This document shows, in pieces, positions 15,681 through 24,671 of a stretch of 64,000 nucleotides of DNA. The notes under the pieces were generated by a model, which saw only the letters and a list, made by a program, of their open reading frames with translations, was not told where the DNA came from and ran no database searches. The translations under genes were made by a program, and so were the position numbers. Within the stretch, counting starts at the first letter, position 1; every line of letters begins with the position of its first letter. Source of the stretch: Velamenicoccus sp964471325 (GTDB taxonomy: Bacteria > Omnitrophota > Gorgyraeia > Velamenicoccales > Velamenicoccaceae); contig CAYYFL010000007.1 of the NCBI GenBank assembly GCA_964471325.1, positions 36,842 to 100,841 on the forward strand, given 5' to 3'.

Positions 15681-18600
15681 TCACGCCGCTTCCGAGGTCG
15701 CCTCGGGAGCTTTTTCTTTTGTATCTTCGGGCGTTTGAGGCTGGAGTTCTGCTGCTGCGGCGGCGGCCTTGGCCTGGGCATTCTCGTGCAGCTTGACGGA
15801 GACGATCTTCGACATGCCGGAGCGTTCCATGGTGATGCCGTACATGACATTGGCGCGCGAGATGGTCTTTTTATTGTGCGTGATGGTGATGAATTGGGAT
15901 GTTTTGGAAAAATCGCCCAGCATGCGGCTGAAACGGTCGATGTTGGATTCATCGAGCGCCGCGTCGATTTCATCCAGGACGCAGAATGGCGACGGTTTGG
16001 TCTTGAAGATGGCAAAGATCAGCGCGATGGCCGACAGGGATTTTTCTCCGCCGGACAAAAGCGTGATATTCTGAAGCTTTTTGCCGGGCGGACGGCAGAT
16101 GATCTCGATGCCGGATTCCAAAACGTCTTCTTCGTCCATCAAAAAGAGCTTGGCCTCTCCCCCTCCGAATAGAAGGCGGAAGTAATTCTTGAATTCTTCG
16201 GCGACGATCTGGAAGGTCTCCAAAAACATCTTGCGCGTATTGCGGTTGATCTTGAGGATTGCGTTTTTCAGTGATTCCTTGGCCGTCAAAAGGTCGTTTT
16301 GCTGCTGGGTCAGGAAGTCAAAACGGTTTTTCAATTCTTCCAGCTCTTCAATGGCCACCAGGTTGACCGTTCCGAACGATTCCGTTTTTTCCTTCAGCGA
16401 CTGAATTTCCTGCTGAAGCGCCTGGACGTCGATGCCTTCCTGCGGCTCAGGTGCCGTTGTCGCCGCGTCCTCCAGGTCGACATTGTAGGCCGACAGGACC
16501 CTGTTCTTGATGCTGGTGAGCTTGAAATGCAGCTCCTGCTCCTGCATCTGGTAGTGATGGATGTTTTCTTTGGCGCGGTCCAGCTTTTCCTCGAGGTCTA
16601 TGATCTGTTTCTGGATGAAATCGATGGCATTGACCTCTTCGATACGCAGTTGGCTCCGGGACATGAGCTCCTGGGTTTTTTTGCTTATGGTTTCTTCATT
16701 GGCTTTGATCTTGAGCTCCAGGTTCTGGGTTTCTTCTTCCAGGAGCCGCGTCTTTTCCTGCGATTCCGCGATCTCTTGGCGCGCGAGCATCAGGGTGTGG
16801 TCATCGGCGCTGAGGGCGTCTTCAAAAAGCTTGAGGTTGGCCCGCAGGCCGTCTTCCTTGGCTTTTTGGTTGTCCAGTTCCGCCTTGAGCTGTGTGATTT
16901 CGACCAGGACGGTCTCGCGTTCTGCGCTGATCTTGGCCGCCTGTTCGGTGTTCTGCGTGATTGTGTTGTCGCAGTTCGTCAGTTCGCCGGATATAGTGTT
17001 GAGCTCATTACGGTATTGTTCGTCGCGGCCTTTGGCGGTCCCAAGCTCTTGTGTGACGTCCTGGAGCTCCAGGGTAATGACGGAGAGCTCTTCCTGGATT
17101 TTGTGCGCATTTTCGGCGAGGTTTGTGTTGACGGCCTCTTTGTTGGTCAGGGTGAATTTTTCCTGCTGGAGCTCTTCGTCGATCTTGCGCGCGTCTTCCA
17201 CAATCTGCAGGAGTTCTTTTTCTTTTGCGGAGAGCTCGGCGCGCAGGCTTTGGGTCTCCGCATCGATGTCTTTGGTGCGTTGCTCCAGACCTTCGAGGTC
17301 GAAAGAGATGAATTTCAATTCGCACGTGATCCGGCAGGTCGCCGTCTTTTCGTCGTAGGCGATGTCCCTGGCGTGGGCGATGATGCCGGATATCTTGCTG
17401 TCGATCGGACCGCGGATCTCCAGGGTGCCCACCTGGGCCTCGGGCATGCTGTCGTATTTCAGGCGCAGCTCTTTCAAGAATTCGATCTGGGACTGGAGGC
17501 CCAATTTTTCGTTTTCGAGCGCACGCAAGCGCGCATCCATCTCTTTGAGCTCTGCTTCCCGCCTGGACTGGTCTGCCTTCTTACCGTTGAGACGCGTCTG
17601 TATTTCTTCGATCTTCGTCTTTTCCTGTGAGATCTCCGAACCAATGGCCTCGATGTTCTTGAGGAGCTGGGCGTTTTCTTCCTCGGTTTTCAGTTTTTCG
17701 GTATCCAGTCTCCTCTGCCGGGCCAGCAAACCGTGCAGGCTGCTAGAGTTCTCATTAAGCAGGTTTGAGGTTTTTGTTTCGTTAAGGTTGAGCTCGAAAA
17801 TCCTGTTTTTGAGTTCTTTGTTTTCCGTCTGAAGACGGTTGAGGTCCGCATCCATCCGGCCCAGGAGCGTTTCCCTTTCTTTAAAATGCGATTCTTTTTC
17901 AGAGAAGACCTTGTTGAGCTGGCTCAATTGGGTGGAGAGCTCGTCGATATTGCCCTTGTGGGAGGCGATTTTTGATGTCAACTGCTGTTCCTGCTCCCCC
18001 AGGATCTGAATGCGCTGGCCCAAGTCGCTCATGCGGTCCATGTTCAAGTTGATGTGCTGGCGGCAGGTGGTCGAGCTGTTTTCGAGGCTCGAGATTTCTT
18101 CCTTCATCTCGGCGATACGGCCGTCGAGTTCCTGCAGTTCCTGCTGCTGGTGCATGAGCCGTCCATCAAGGGTCTGCAGCTCGGTATTAAGCTGGGTTTC
18201 TTCCTGTGTTCCTTTTTTGGCCATTTCGCCGACGACAGCCGCCTCCCCCTTGATCGTCTTGAGCTCGATGTTGGCAAAGGTCAGCTCCGAGGATTTCAGC
18301 TTTTCAAACACTTCTTTATAACGGCGGGCCTTGCTGGCCTGGCGTTCGATGGAGCCGATCTGGCGCTTGACTTCCGTGATGATATCGTTGACGCGCAGGA
18401 GGTTGTTGTCCGTCTCTTCCAGCTTGCGCATCGCCTCTTTTTTCTTGACCTTATATTTGCTGACGCCTGTGGCTTCATCGAAGACCAGGCGCCTGTCTTC
18501 GGGTTTTGAGCTGATGACAAGATCGATCTTGCCCTGTTCGACGAGCGAGTAAGATTCGGCCCCGATGCCGGTGCCCATCAGGAGTTCGTTGATGTCTTTG

Positions 18601-18962
18601 AGGCGCACGACGTTGTTGTTGATGAGATATTCGCTTTCTCCGGACCTGAAGAGCCTGCGCGTGATCGTGACTTCGTCGTAATCGATGGGCAGGATCTTGG
18701 CTTCGTTGGAAATGGTGAGGGAGACTTCCGCCATATTCTGCGCAGGGACATTTTCCGTCCCGTTGAAAATGACGTCCTCCATCTTGGCGCCGCGCAGGGA
18801 TTTGATGGATTGTTCGCCCAGGCACCAGCGGATGGAATCGAAGATGTTGCTTTTTCCGCAGCCGTTGGGGCCGACAATGGCGGTGATGCCCGGCTCAAAG
18901 TGCAGGATCGTCTTTTCGGCAAACGACTTGAATCCGGCGATTTCGAGTTTTTTGAAATACAT
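15681..18962 (-). CDS. smc: chromosome segregation protein SMC, atypical hinge
   Basis: ABC-type ATPase for chromosome organisation, 1093 residues. Walker A GPNGCGKS is at 31-38, the ABC signature LLSGGEKSLSA at about 968-978 and Walker B FCVLDEID at about 993-1000. Two long coiled coils (about 170-500 and 560-870) join the head halves. The hinge between them is only about 55 residues (504-558, ending CELKFISFDLEGLE), far shorter than the usual dimerisation hinge of about 150. The C-terminus ends in an Ala/Pro/Glu-rich tail. It follows etfA by 14 bp; no scpA or scpB is nearby. Confidence 0.93.
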   Translation of the reverse strand: MYFKKLEIAGFKSFAEKTILHFEPGITAIVGPNGCGKSNIFDSIRWCLGEQSIKSLRGAKMEDVIFNGTENVPAQNMAEVSLTISNEAKILPIDYDEVTITRRLFRSGESEYLINNNVVRLKDINELLMGTGIGAESYSLVEQGKIDLVISSKPEDRRLVFDEATGVSKYKVKKKEAMRKLEETDNNLLRVNDIITEVKRQIGSIERQASKARRYKEVFEKLKSSELTFANIELKTIKGEAAVVGEMAKKGTQEETQLNTELQTLDGRLMHQQQELQELDGRIAEMKEEISSLENSSTTCRQHINLNMDRMSDLGQRIQILGEQEQQLTSKIASHKGNIDELSTQLSQLNKVFSEKESHFKERETLLGRMDADLNRLQTENKELKNRIFELNLNETKTSNLLNENSSSLHGLLARQRRLDTEKLKTEEENAQLLKNIEAIGSEISQEKTKIEEIQTRLNGKKADQSRREAELKEMDARLRALENEKLGLQSQIEFLKELRLKYDSMPEAQVGTLEIRGPIDSKISGIIAHARDIAYDEKTATCRITCELKFISFDLEGLEQRTKDIDAETQSLRAELSAKEKELLQIVEDARKIDEELQQEKFTLTNKEAVNTNLAENAHKIQEELSVITLELQDVTQELGTAKGRDEQYRNELNTISGELTNCDNTITQNTEQAAKISAERETVLVEITQLKAELDNQKAKEDGLRANLKLFEDALSADDHTLMLARQEIAESQEKTRLLEEETQNLELKIKANEETISKKTQELMSRSQLRIEEVNAIDFIQKQIIDLEEKLDRAKENIHHYQMQEQELHFKLTSIKNRVLSAYNVDLEDAATTAPEPQEGIDVQALQQEIQSLKEKTESFGTVNLVAIEELEELKNRFDFLTQQQNDLLTAKESLKNAILKINRNTRKMFLETFQIVAEEFKNYFRLLFGGGEAKLFLMDEEDVLESGIEIICRPPGKKLQNITLLSGGEKSLSAIALIFAIFKTKPSPFCVLDEIDAALDESNIDRFSRMLGDFSKTSQFITITHNKKTISRANVMYGITMERSGMSKIVSVKLHENAQAKAAAAAAELQPQTPEDTKEKAPEATSEAA

Positions 18963-18976
18963 GGTCTTAGACCCGC

Positions 18977-20170
18977 CTATTTTCTCAGTTTCTCCCTGAG
19001 CGTTTTTGTCAACAGCGGCACCACCTCAAAAAGATCTCCGACGATGCCGTAAGAGGCGACCTGGAAGATCGGCGCCCCGGGGTCGTTGTTGATGGCGATG
19101 ATCGTCTTGGACGACTGCATGCCGACCAAGTGTTGGATCTGGCCGGAGATGCCGCAGGCGATGTAGATGCTTGGGCAGACCGTTTTTCCTGTTTGTCCTA
19201 CCTGATGAGAATAGGGTATCCAGCCGGAGTCGACCGCCGCCCTTGAGGCGCCGACGGCGCCGTTCAAGACACCCGCCAGCTCTTCTATGATCTTGAAATT
19301 CTCGGGTCCCTTCATGCCTCTGCCGCCCGAGACGATGATGTCGGCTTCGGCGATGTTGATGGTCGCCGATACGTCTTCAATGATATCGAGGATCTTTGTC
19401 CTTGAGGCATAGACATTGTCCTCAAAGTTTTCCCTGATGATTTTGCCCTGGCGCGAAGGATCGAGGGACGCCTCTTTCATGACTTTGTGGCGGACGGTCG
19501 CCATCTGCGGCCTGTGATTGGGCGTGATGATGGTGGCCATGATGTTGCCGCCGAAGGCCGGGCGCGTCTGCAGAAGGATCTTTTTATGCGGATCGATATC
19601 CAGGCCCGTGCAGTCGGCCGTCAGGCCCGTATGGATCTTGACGGCAACGCGCGATATCAGGGACCGGCCGATCGATGTCGCGCCGCAGAGGACGATCTCC
19701 GGCTTGTATTTTTTGATCAGACGCACCAGGACAGCCGTGTAGGCGTCGTCCACATAGTGCTTCAACTGAGGGTGATCGACGACATAAACCGTGTCTGCGC
19801 CCCTCTGGATGATGTCCCGGCCCCTGGGTTCGATGTCGTGGCCGATGAGAATGCCGCAAAGTTCGCAGCCCAGCTTGTCGGCCAGCTCGCGGCCTTTGCC
19901 GAGAAGTTCATAGCTGACGGATTGCACCACTCCCCGTTTCTGTTCGCAAAAGACCCAGACACCCCGCGCTTGAGTATCGGCCTGGACCGTCTTGTCCCTC
20001 TTGATCGAGATGGCGTCGAATTTGCATGCCTCGACGCAGGCGCCGCACAAGGTGCATTGCTCGGGGCGCACGACGGCCTTTTTATTTTCCATATACAGAG
20101 CGCCGAACGGACAGACTTTGACGCATAAGGTGCATCCGACGCATTGTTCTTTGTTGATGATTAAAGACAT
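18977..20170 (-). CDS. etfA: electron transfer flavoprotein alpha subunit with N-terminal 2x[4Fe-4S] ferredoxin domain
   Basis: A 397-residue protein. Residues 1-60 are a bacterial ferredoxin domain with two CxxCxxCxxxCP-type motifs (CVGCTLCVKVCP and CTLCGACVEAC). The rest is EtfA, ending with the FAD-binding part: GGRGMKGPENF, AVDSGWIPYSHQVGQTGKTV and ACGISGQIQHLVG, then AINNDPGAPIF. The ferredoxin fusion is typical of Etf complexes in anaerobes, including bifurcating ones. It pairs with etfB (10 bp upstream) and an acyl-CoA dehydrogenase gene. The complex would pass electrons between acyl-CoA and NADH, ferredoxin or quinone. Confidence 0.95.
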   Translation of the reverse strand: MSLIINKEQCVGCTLCVKVCPFGALYMENKKAVVRPEQCTLCGACVEACKFDAISIKRDKTVQADTQARGVWVFCEQKRGVVQSVSYELLGKGRELADKLGCELCGILIGHDIEPRGRDIIQRGADTVYVVDHPQLKHYVDDAYTAVLVRLIKKYKPEIVLCGATSIGRSLISRVAVKIHTGLTADCTGLDIDPHKKILLQTRPAFGGNIMATIITPNHRPQMATVRHKVMKEASLDPSRQGKIIRENFEDNVYASRTKILDIIEDVSATINIAEADIIVSGGRGMKGPENFKIIEELAGVLNGAVGASRAAVDSGWIPYSHQVGQTGKTVCPSIYIACGISGQIQHLVGMQSSKTIIAINNDPGAPIFQVASYGIVGDLFEVVPLLTKTLREKLRK

Positions 20171-20180
20171 GATACCTCGC

Positions 20181-20976
20181 TTAAGGGACGAGTGATTTGA
20201 TAACAGCGGCTATTTTTTCAACGGATTCTTCCGCGGGCCCCTGGNNNNNNNNNNTGGTAGACCTCTCCGCCTTTGCGTCGTTCCGGCGAAAAAATCTTGA
20301 CGACCTGCGTCGGGGAACCCTTGAGTCCCAGACGATCGGCTTCACAATCGATCATCTGTGCGCTTAAAAGCTGGATCTTGGCGCTTTTGGCGCGCATCTT
20401 TCCTTTGAGGGACGGCGTGCGGGGTTCGTTGATCTCTTTGACGACGGTGAACAGACACGGTAAAGGCGTTTCGACGATATCGTAGCCTTCTTCCGTCATG
20501 CGTTCGACGACAGCGACTCCGTTCTTGATGGATTCGATTTTTTTGACGTAAGTGACCTGCGGGATATCGAGATGTGTCGAGATGCCGGGTCCGACTTGGG
20601 CCGTGTCGCCGTCGGAGGCCTGCTTGCCGCAAAGGATGAGGGAGAAATCGCCGAGTTTCTTGATCGCCGCCGCCAACGTATAGCTTGTGGCCAAGGTGTC
20701 TGAGCCGGCAAAGGCCCTGTCGCAGATGAGCACGGCCTCGTCGATGCCCATGGAGATCGCCTCGCGCAGGGCGCTTTCCGCCTGCGGCGGTCCCATCGTG
20801 ACGACCGTCGCCTTGCCGTTGAACTGTTCTTTAAGCCGCAGTCCCTCTTCGATGGCATACATATCGAAAGGATTGATGATGGATTGGACCCCTTCACGCA
20901 CGAGCGTGTTGGTTTCAGGGTTGATTTTGACGTCCGCCGTGTCCGGGACCTGTTTGATGCAGATGATGATGTTCAT
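20181..20976 (-). CDS. etfB: electron transfer flavoprotein beta subunit, interrupted by a scaffold gap
   Basis: Starts MNIIICIKQVPDTADVKI and continues with the EtfB core, including NPFDMYAIEEGLRLKE, GSDTLATSYTLAAA, LILCGKQASDGDTAQVGP and a late PTQVVKIFSPERRKGG. Ten N at 20245-20254 then break the frame. Beyond the gap, the frame GPAEESVEKIAAVIKSLVP with TAA at 20181-20183 is the natural C-terminus. The gap therefore has the wrong length modulo three; the gene itself is probably intact. EtfB holds the nucleotide and NAD-binding half of the heterodimer. Confidence 0.93.
20245..20254. other. assembly gap (10 N)
   Basis: Ten undetermined bases inside the 3' part of etfB. The coding frame on the two sides is out of phase by this length, so the number of N is arbitrary. 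Confidence 0.99.
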
Positions 20977-21146
20977 GGGATGCCGGTTGTGGTTATTTCA
21001 GCCGCGACGGGATGCGCCCCGTTGCGGACAAAAAGTATGTTTTAGTTTACTGCAAAGCTTGGTACCTTTCAACTGATACTTCTTTGTTTTCGGGACATGC
21101 GCAGCCGGACACACATGGCTGTCATCAGGAAAGGACAAGTTGTCGT

Positions 21147-22301
21147 TTAGCCCTTTGCCATCTCTTTGATCAGCTGCAAAGCTATGATGTTGCGCTGGAT
21201 CTGGTTCGTCCCTTCATAGATCTGCGTGATTTTGGCGTCGCGCATCCTTTTTTCCGCCGGATATTCTTTGATGTAACCGTAGCCGCCGAAGATCTGGACG
21301 GCGTCGGTCGTGACCTTCATCGCCACGTCCGATGCGAAAAGCTTGGCCATGGCGGAATACTTGGAGACGTCTTTGGCGCCGGAGTCGATCATCCGCGCCG
21401 TCGCATAGATCAGGGCGCGCGCCGCTTCCACCTGTGTGGCCATATCCGCCAGCATCCATTGGATGCCCTGGAAGCTGGAGATCGGCTTGCCGAACTGTAT
21501 TCTTTCTTTGGAATATTTGCCGGCGGATTCGAGGGCGCCGGCTGCGATGCCGAGGGCCTGGGAGGCGACGCCGGGACGGGAGACGTCGAATGTCTTCATC
21601 GTGACGATGAAGCCCAGCCCTTCTTTGCCCAGGACGTTTTCTTTGGGCACTTCGCAGTCCGTAAAGATCAATTCCCGTGTTGAAGAGGCGCGGATGCCGA
21701 GCTTGTCTTCCTTTTTGCCGAAGGTAAAACCCTTCATTCCCTTTTCCAGGATAAAGGCCGTGGCTCCGCGGGCCCCTTTGGTCTTGTCGGTCATGGCAAT
21801 GACGACATAGGTGTCGGCGTCGCCGCCGTTGGTGATGAAGTGCTTCATGCCGTTCAAGACGTAATGTTCGCCTTTCTTTTTTGCCGTTGTCTGTATGGCG
21901 CTGGCGTCCGAGCCCGCGGCAGGTTCCGTGACGGCAAAAGCGGCAAGTTTTTTGCCCGCGGCGAGGTCCGGCAGGTATTTTTTCTTCTGCTCGTCGTTGC
22001 CGAACAAAAGGATGGGATCCAGGCCGAGATAAGACGCAGCGAAGCACAGCGTGATGCCGCCGCAAGCCTTGGACAGTTCTTCGGTCGCGATGCAGGTTTC
22101 CAATACCCCTCCCCCCAATCCGCCGTATTCGACGGGGATGGAGACGCCGAAGAGATCCGCCTGGGCCAGGAGCTTGACGATGGGCCAGGGGAATTCTTCT
22201 GTCTTGTCGTATTCGGCGGCGACGGGCGCGATCTTCTCCTGCGCGATCTGGCGACAAAGGTCGCGGATCATGATTTGTTGTTCATTAAGCAGGTAATCCA
22301 T
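21147..22301 (-). CDS. acyl-CoA dehydrogenase
   Basis: FAD enzyme of 384 residues that oxidises acyl-CoA to enoyl-CoA, or runs in reverse with Etf. It has LCFAASYLGLDPI, FAVTEPAAGSDAS (flavin and substrate binding), KHFITNGGDADTYV, the arginine-containing FGKPISSFQGIQW and, near residue 363, QIYEGTNQIQRN with the catalytic Glu. It looks like a short-chain (butyryl-type) member. It lies 170 bp upstream of etfB-etfA on the same strand. No thiolase, crotonase or 3-hydroxyacyl-CoA dehydrogenase is in the window, so the pathway direction is unknown. Confidence 0.95.
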   Translation of the reverse strand: MDYLLNEQQIMIRDLCRQIAQEKIAPVAAEYDKTEEFPWPIVKLLAQADLFGVSIPVEYGGLGGGVLETCIATEELSKACGGITLCFAASYLGLDPILLFGNDEQKKKYLPDLAAGKKLAAFAVTEPAAGSDASAIQTTAKKKGEHYVLNGMKHFITNGGDADTYVVIAMTDKTKGARGATAFILEKGMKGFTFGKKEDKLGIRASSTRELIFTDCEVPKENVLGKEGLGFIVTMKTFDVSRPGVASQALGIAAGALESAGKYSKERIQFGKPISSFQGIQWMLADMATQVEAARALIYATARMIDSGAKDVSKYSAMAKLFASDVAMKVTTDAVQIFGGYGYIKEYPAEKRMRDAKITQIYEGTNQIQRNIIALQLIKEMAKG

Positions 22302-22331
22302 GAGTGCATTCCTTTCTTGTGTTGTCCTGTG

Positions 22332-22790
22332 CTATCCGATCGTTTTGACCAGGGCAATCTCGCCGCAATTCGGGAATTTGGGGCAATGGCAGCATTCGGC
22401 CCAGATCTTGTGCGGCAGTTTTGATTTCGGGACGGTCCTGAAACCGAATTTTTTGAAGAATTTCGGCTGATAGGATAACGCAAAAACCTTTTCGATTTCC
22501 AGCCCGGCGGCTTCCTCAAGCAAAGACCGCATCAGGAGCGCGCCGAATCCTTTTTTCTGGAATTTTTTGTGGACGGCCAGGGACTTGATCTCCGCCAGGT
22601 TATCCCAGCCAACGATGTGCAGGGCGGCGCAGCCAACGACGCGGCCGTTGGGATCCAGGACGACCCAGAAATCACGGATGTTCTCGAAGATCTCATTGAG
22701 GGACCTGGGCAGCATCAGGTCCTGGCTGGCAAAGGCATTGATGAGTTTTTGGATGGTCTTGGCGTCTCCGATCCCGGCTTTTCTGATCAT
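22332..22790 (-). CDS. short GNAT N-acetyltransferase, N-acetylglutamate synthase-like
   Basis: A 152-residue single-domain GNAT enzyme. The acetyl-CoA loop is KSLAVHKKFQKKGFGALLM, and FALSYQPKFFKKFGF and LPHKIWAECCHCPKFPNCGE are the pattern of the short, kinase-free ArgA-type N-acetylglutamate synthases found in deltaproteobacteria and clostridia. It would make the first arginine-pathway intermediate from glutamate. The assignment rests on these segments; no other arg gene is in the window. Its ATG overlaps the glgC stop as ATGA. Confidence 0.85.
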   Translation of the reverse strand: MIRKAGIGDAKTIQKLINAFASQDLMLPRSLNEIFENIRDFWVVLDPNGRVVGCAALHIVGWDNLAEIKSLAVHKKFQKKGFGALLMRSLLEEAAGLEIEKVFALSYQPKFFKKFGFRTVPKSKLPHKIWAECCHCPKFPNCGEIALVKTIG

Positions 22791-24010
22791 TTAATCTCCG
22801 TGCCTTTGGCGACCACGACAATTCCGTTGTCGGAGATCGTAAAGCGTTTTTTGTCCTTCTGGTGATCGTAGCCGATGATCGTTCCCGGGGGGATATTGAT
22901 GTCCTTGTCGATGATCGCCCGGCGGATTTTGGCGTACCGGCCGACATTGACGCCTTCCAGCAGAATCGAGTCATGGACTTCGCTGTAACTGTTGACGCGC
23001 ACGTTGGGAGATAAGATCGACCGCTGGACGCGGCCTCCCGAGACGATGCAGCCGCCGGAAACCAGGGAATCCAGGATCAGTCCCATGCGGTCGGGGTTTT
23101 CTTCTCCGGCAAAGACCGTCTTGGCCGGCGGGAACTGTTCCTGGTAGGTGCGGATCGGCCAGGCCTTGTCGTAGAGGTTGAAGATCGGTGTCACCTCGAT
23201 CAGATCCATATTGGCTTCGTAATAGGCATCGAGGGTCCCGATGTCCCTCCAGTAAAGGGATTCTTTTTTGTTTTCGTCCTGGAAAAGATATGAAAAGACC
23301 CTTTTGTTCTTCTTGAGCATCTGCGGGATGATGTCTTTGCCGAAATCGTGCGAGGTATCCTTGCGTGCGTCTTCGATGAGCTCCTCTTCCAGGATGTCGC
23401 GCTTGAAAAGATAGATGCCCATGGAGGCGTAGATTTTGTCGTCTTTGCCGGAGATCGTTTTCGGGGCCTTCGGCTTTTCCTGGAAGCCCAGGATACGGCT
23501 GGTGAGGTCTGTTTGGATGACGCCCAGCCCGGGAGATAATTCCTTGGGAAGTTCGACGACAGCAACGGTCATGTCCGCATCGTTGGCACGATGGAAGTCG
23601 ATCATGCGGGCATAGTTCATTTTGTAGATGTGGTCGCCGGCCAGGATCAGGACCAGGTCCGGTTTTTCCTGCTCGATCGTGTAAATGTTTTGATAGATGG
23701 CGTCGGCTGTTCCCAGATACCAGCTGTAGCCGACCCTCTGCTGTGCCGGAATCACGTCGATGTATTCGTCCACTTCGTTGTTGAAGAAATTCCATCCGAG
23801 ACGCAGATGGCGCTGAAGCGAGATGGACTTATACTGGATGAGCGTATGGATCTTGCGCAGGCCCGAGTTGATGCAGTTGGAGAGCGTGATGTCGATGATG
23901 CGGTAGACGCCGCCAAACGGGACGGCGGGCTTGGCGCGGTCTTTGGTGAGCGGGAAAAGCCGTTCACCCTTGCCCCCCGCCAGAATAAACGTGACAACGT
24001 TAGGTATCAT
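22787..24010 (-). CDS. glgC: glucose-1-phosphate adenylyltransferase
   Basis: Makes ADP-glucose for glycogen synthesis. The 407-residue protein has the nucleotidyltransferase FILAGGKGERLFPLTKDRAKPAV start (residues 7 onward), NCINSGLRKIHTLIQYKS, the WYLGTADAIYQN substrate segment, ILAGDHIYKMNY, GFQEKP and a left-handed beta-helix C-terminus. The ATG at 24010 is chosen because it lies 3 bp after marC and gives the normal family start. Together with malQ at the right end of the window it indicates glycogen storage and use. Confidence 0.95.
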   Translation of the reverse strand: MIPNVVTFILAGGKGERLFPLTKDRAKPAVPFGGVYRIIDITLSNCINSGLRKIHTLIQYKSISLQRHLRLGWNFFNNEVDEYIDVIPAQQRVGYSWYLGTADAIYQNIYTIEQEKPDLVLILAGDHIYKMNYARMIDFHRANDADMTVAVVELPKELSPGLGVIQTDLTSRILGFQEKPKAPKTISGKDDKIYASMGIYLFKRDILEEELIEDARKDTSHDFGKDIIPQMLKKNKRVFSYLFQDENKKESLYWRDIGTLDAYYEANMDLIEVTPIFNLYDKAWPIRTYQEQFPPAKTVFAGEENPDRMGLILDSLVSGGCIVSGGRVQRSILSPNVRVNSYSEVHDSILLEGVNVGRYAKIRRAIIDKDINIPPGTIIGYDHQKDKKRFTISDNGIVVVAKGTEIK

Positions 24011-24012
24011 GC

Positions 24013-24621
24013 CTATTTGAGCGAATAAATGAAGCCTGCGATCCCGAGCCGGACGATCATGACACCGATGGCGGCCAAAAAGATATAACTGATTTTTGAA
24101 ATGGCCTTGATCCCCGATTTTCCCAGGATGGTGATGAGGATGTCGGAGAAACGCAGGACGAGCCATGCCAGAAGCATATTGAGGATGAGCGACGTCATGG
24201 TGATCAACGCTCCGAAGGCATCCAGGAGCATCATGGTCGTGACAAGGACGGCCGGCCCCGTGATGAGAGGTGTCGCCAGGGGGCAGATGCCGATGTCTTC
24301 ATACAGCGACTGGCTGGTAAATTCCCTGGATTTTCCCGGAAGCAAAAGGTAGACCGAGATGATGAAAAGCAGGATGCCTCCGGCGATCCTGAAGTCGTCG
24401 ATCGTGATGCCCAGTCCCCGGAGGATGAGTTTTCCCAGAAGCCCGAAGATGACGGCGAGCAGTGTCGCCGTCAGGATGGATTCGGCCAGCAGGCGTTTTT
24501 TCTGCTTGTTGGACAGGTTTTCCGTCATCCCCAGATAAATGGGGACTGTGCCGATGATGTCGACGGCCAGGAAGATCGGCACGAACGTAACAAGATACAG
24601 TTTAAGAATATTAACTAGCAT
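24013..24621 (-). CDS. MarC-family integral membrane protein
   Basis: A 202-residue protein with six hydrophobic helices and the MarC/UPF0056 pattern: FVPIFLAVDIIGTVPIYLGM near the start, RIAGGILLFIISVYLL in the middle and ICPLATPLITGPAVLVTTM near residues 112-130. The family is transporter-like but of unknown function. It is the first gene of marC-glgC-argA-like, behind a promoter at 24630-24657. Confidence 0.9.
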   Translation of the reverse strand: MLVNILKLYLVTFVPIFLAVDIIGTVPIYLGMTENLSNKQKKRLLAESILTATLLAVIFGLLGKLILRGLGITIDDFRIAGGILLFIISVYLLLPGKSREFTSQSLYEDIGICPLATPLITGPAVLVTTMMLLDAFGALITMTSLILNMLLAWLVLRFSDILITILGKSGIKAISKISYIFLAAIGVMIVRLGIAGFIYSLK

Positions 24622-24629
24622 AGATTTAT

Positions 24630-24657
24630 ATTATACAAAAAAATGCCCGGAAGACAA
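24630..24657 (-). promoter_or_regulatory. sigma-70 promoter, TTGTCT-16-TATAAT, for marC-glgC
   Basis: On the minus strand a perfect TATAAT (24635-24630) lies 16 bp from TTGTCT (24657-24652). The marC start codon at 24621 follows almost at once, so the leader would be very short. Confidence 0.65.
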
Positions 24658-24671
24658 GAAAAAACTGATGT

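Noticed and set aside
16299..17630. 443-codon plus-strand frame opposite smc
   Set aside because: A shadow of the smc coiled-coil codons (rich in F, L and V as expected from antisense of K/E/Q-rich coil).
20218..20976. etfB as a pseudogene
   Set aside because: The frame break coincides with the run of N and the normal C-terminus is present beyond it.
21214..22257. 347-codon minus-strand frame inside the acyl-CoA dehydrogenase gene
   Set aside because: R/G/H-rich shifted frame of a clear acyl-CoA dehydrogenase; no family features.
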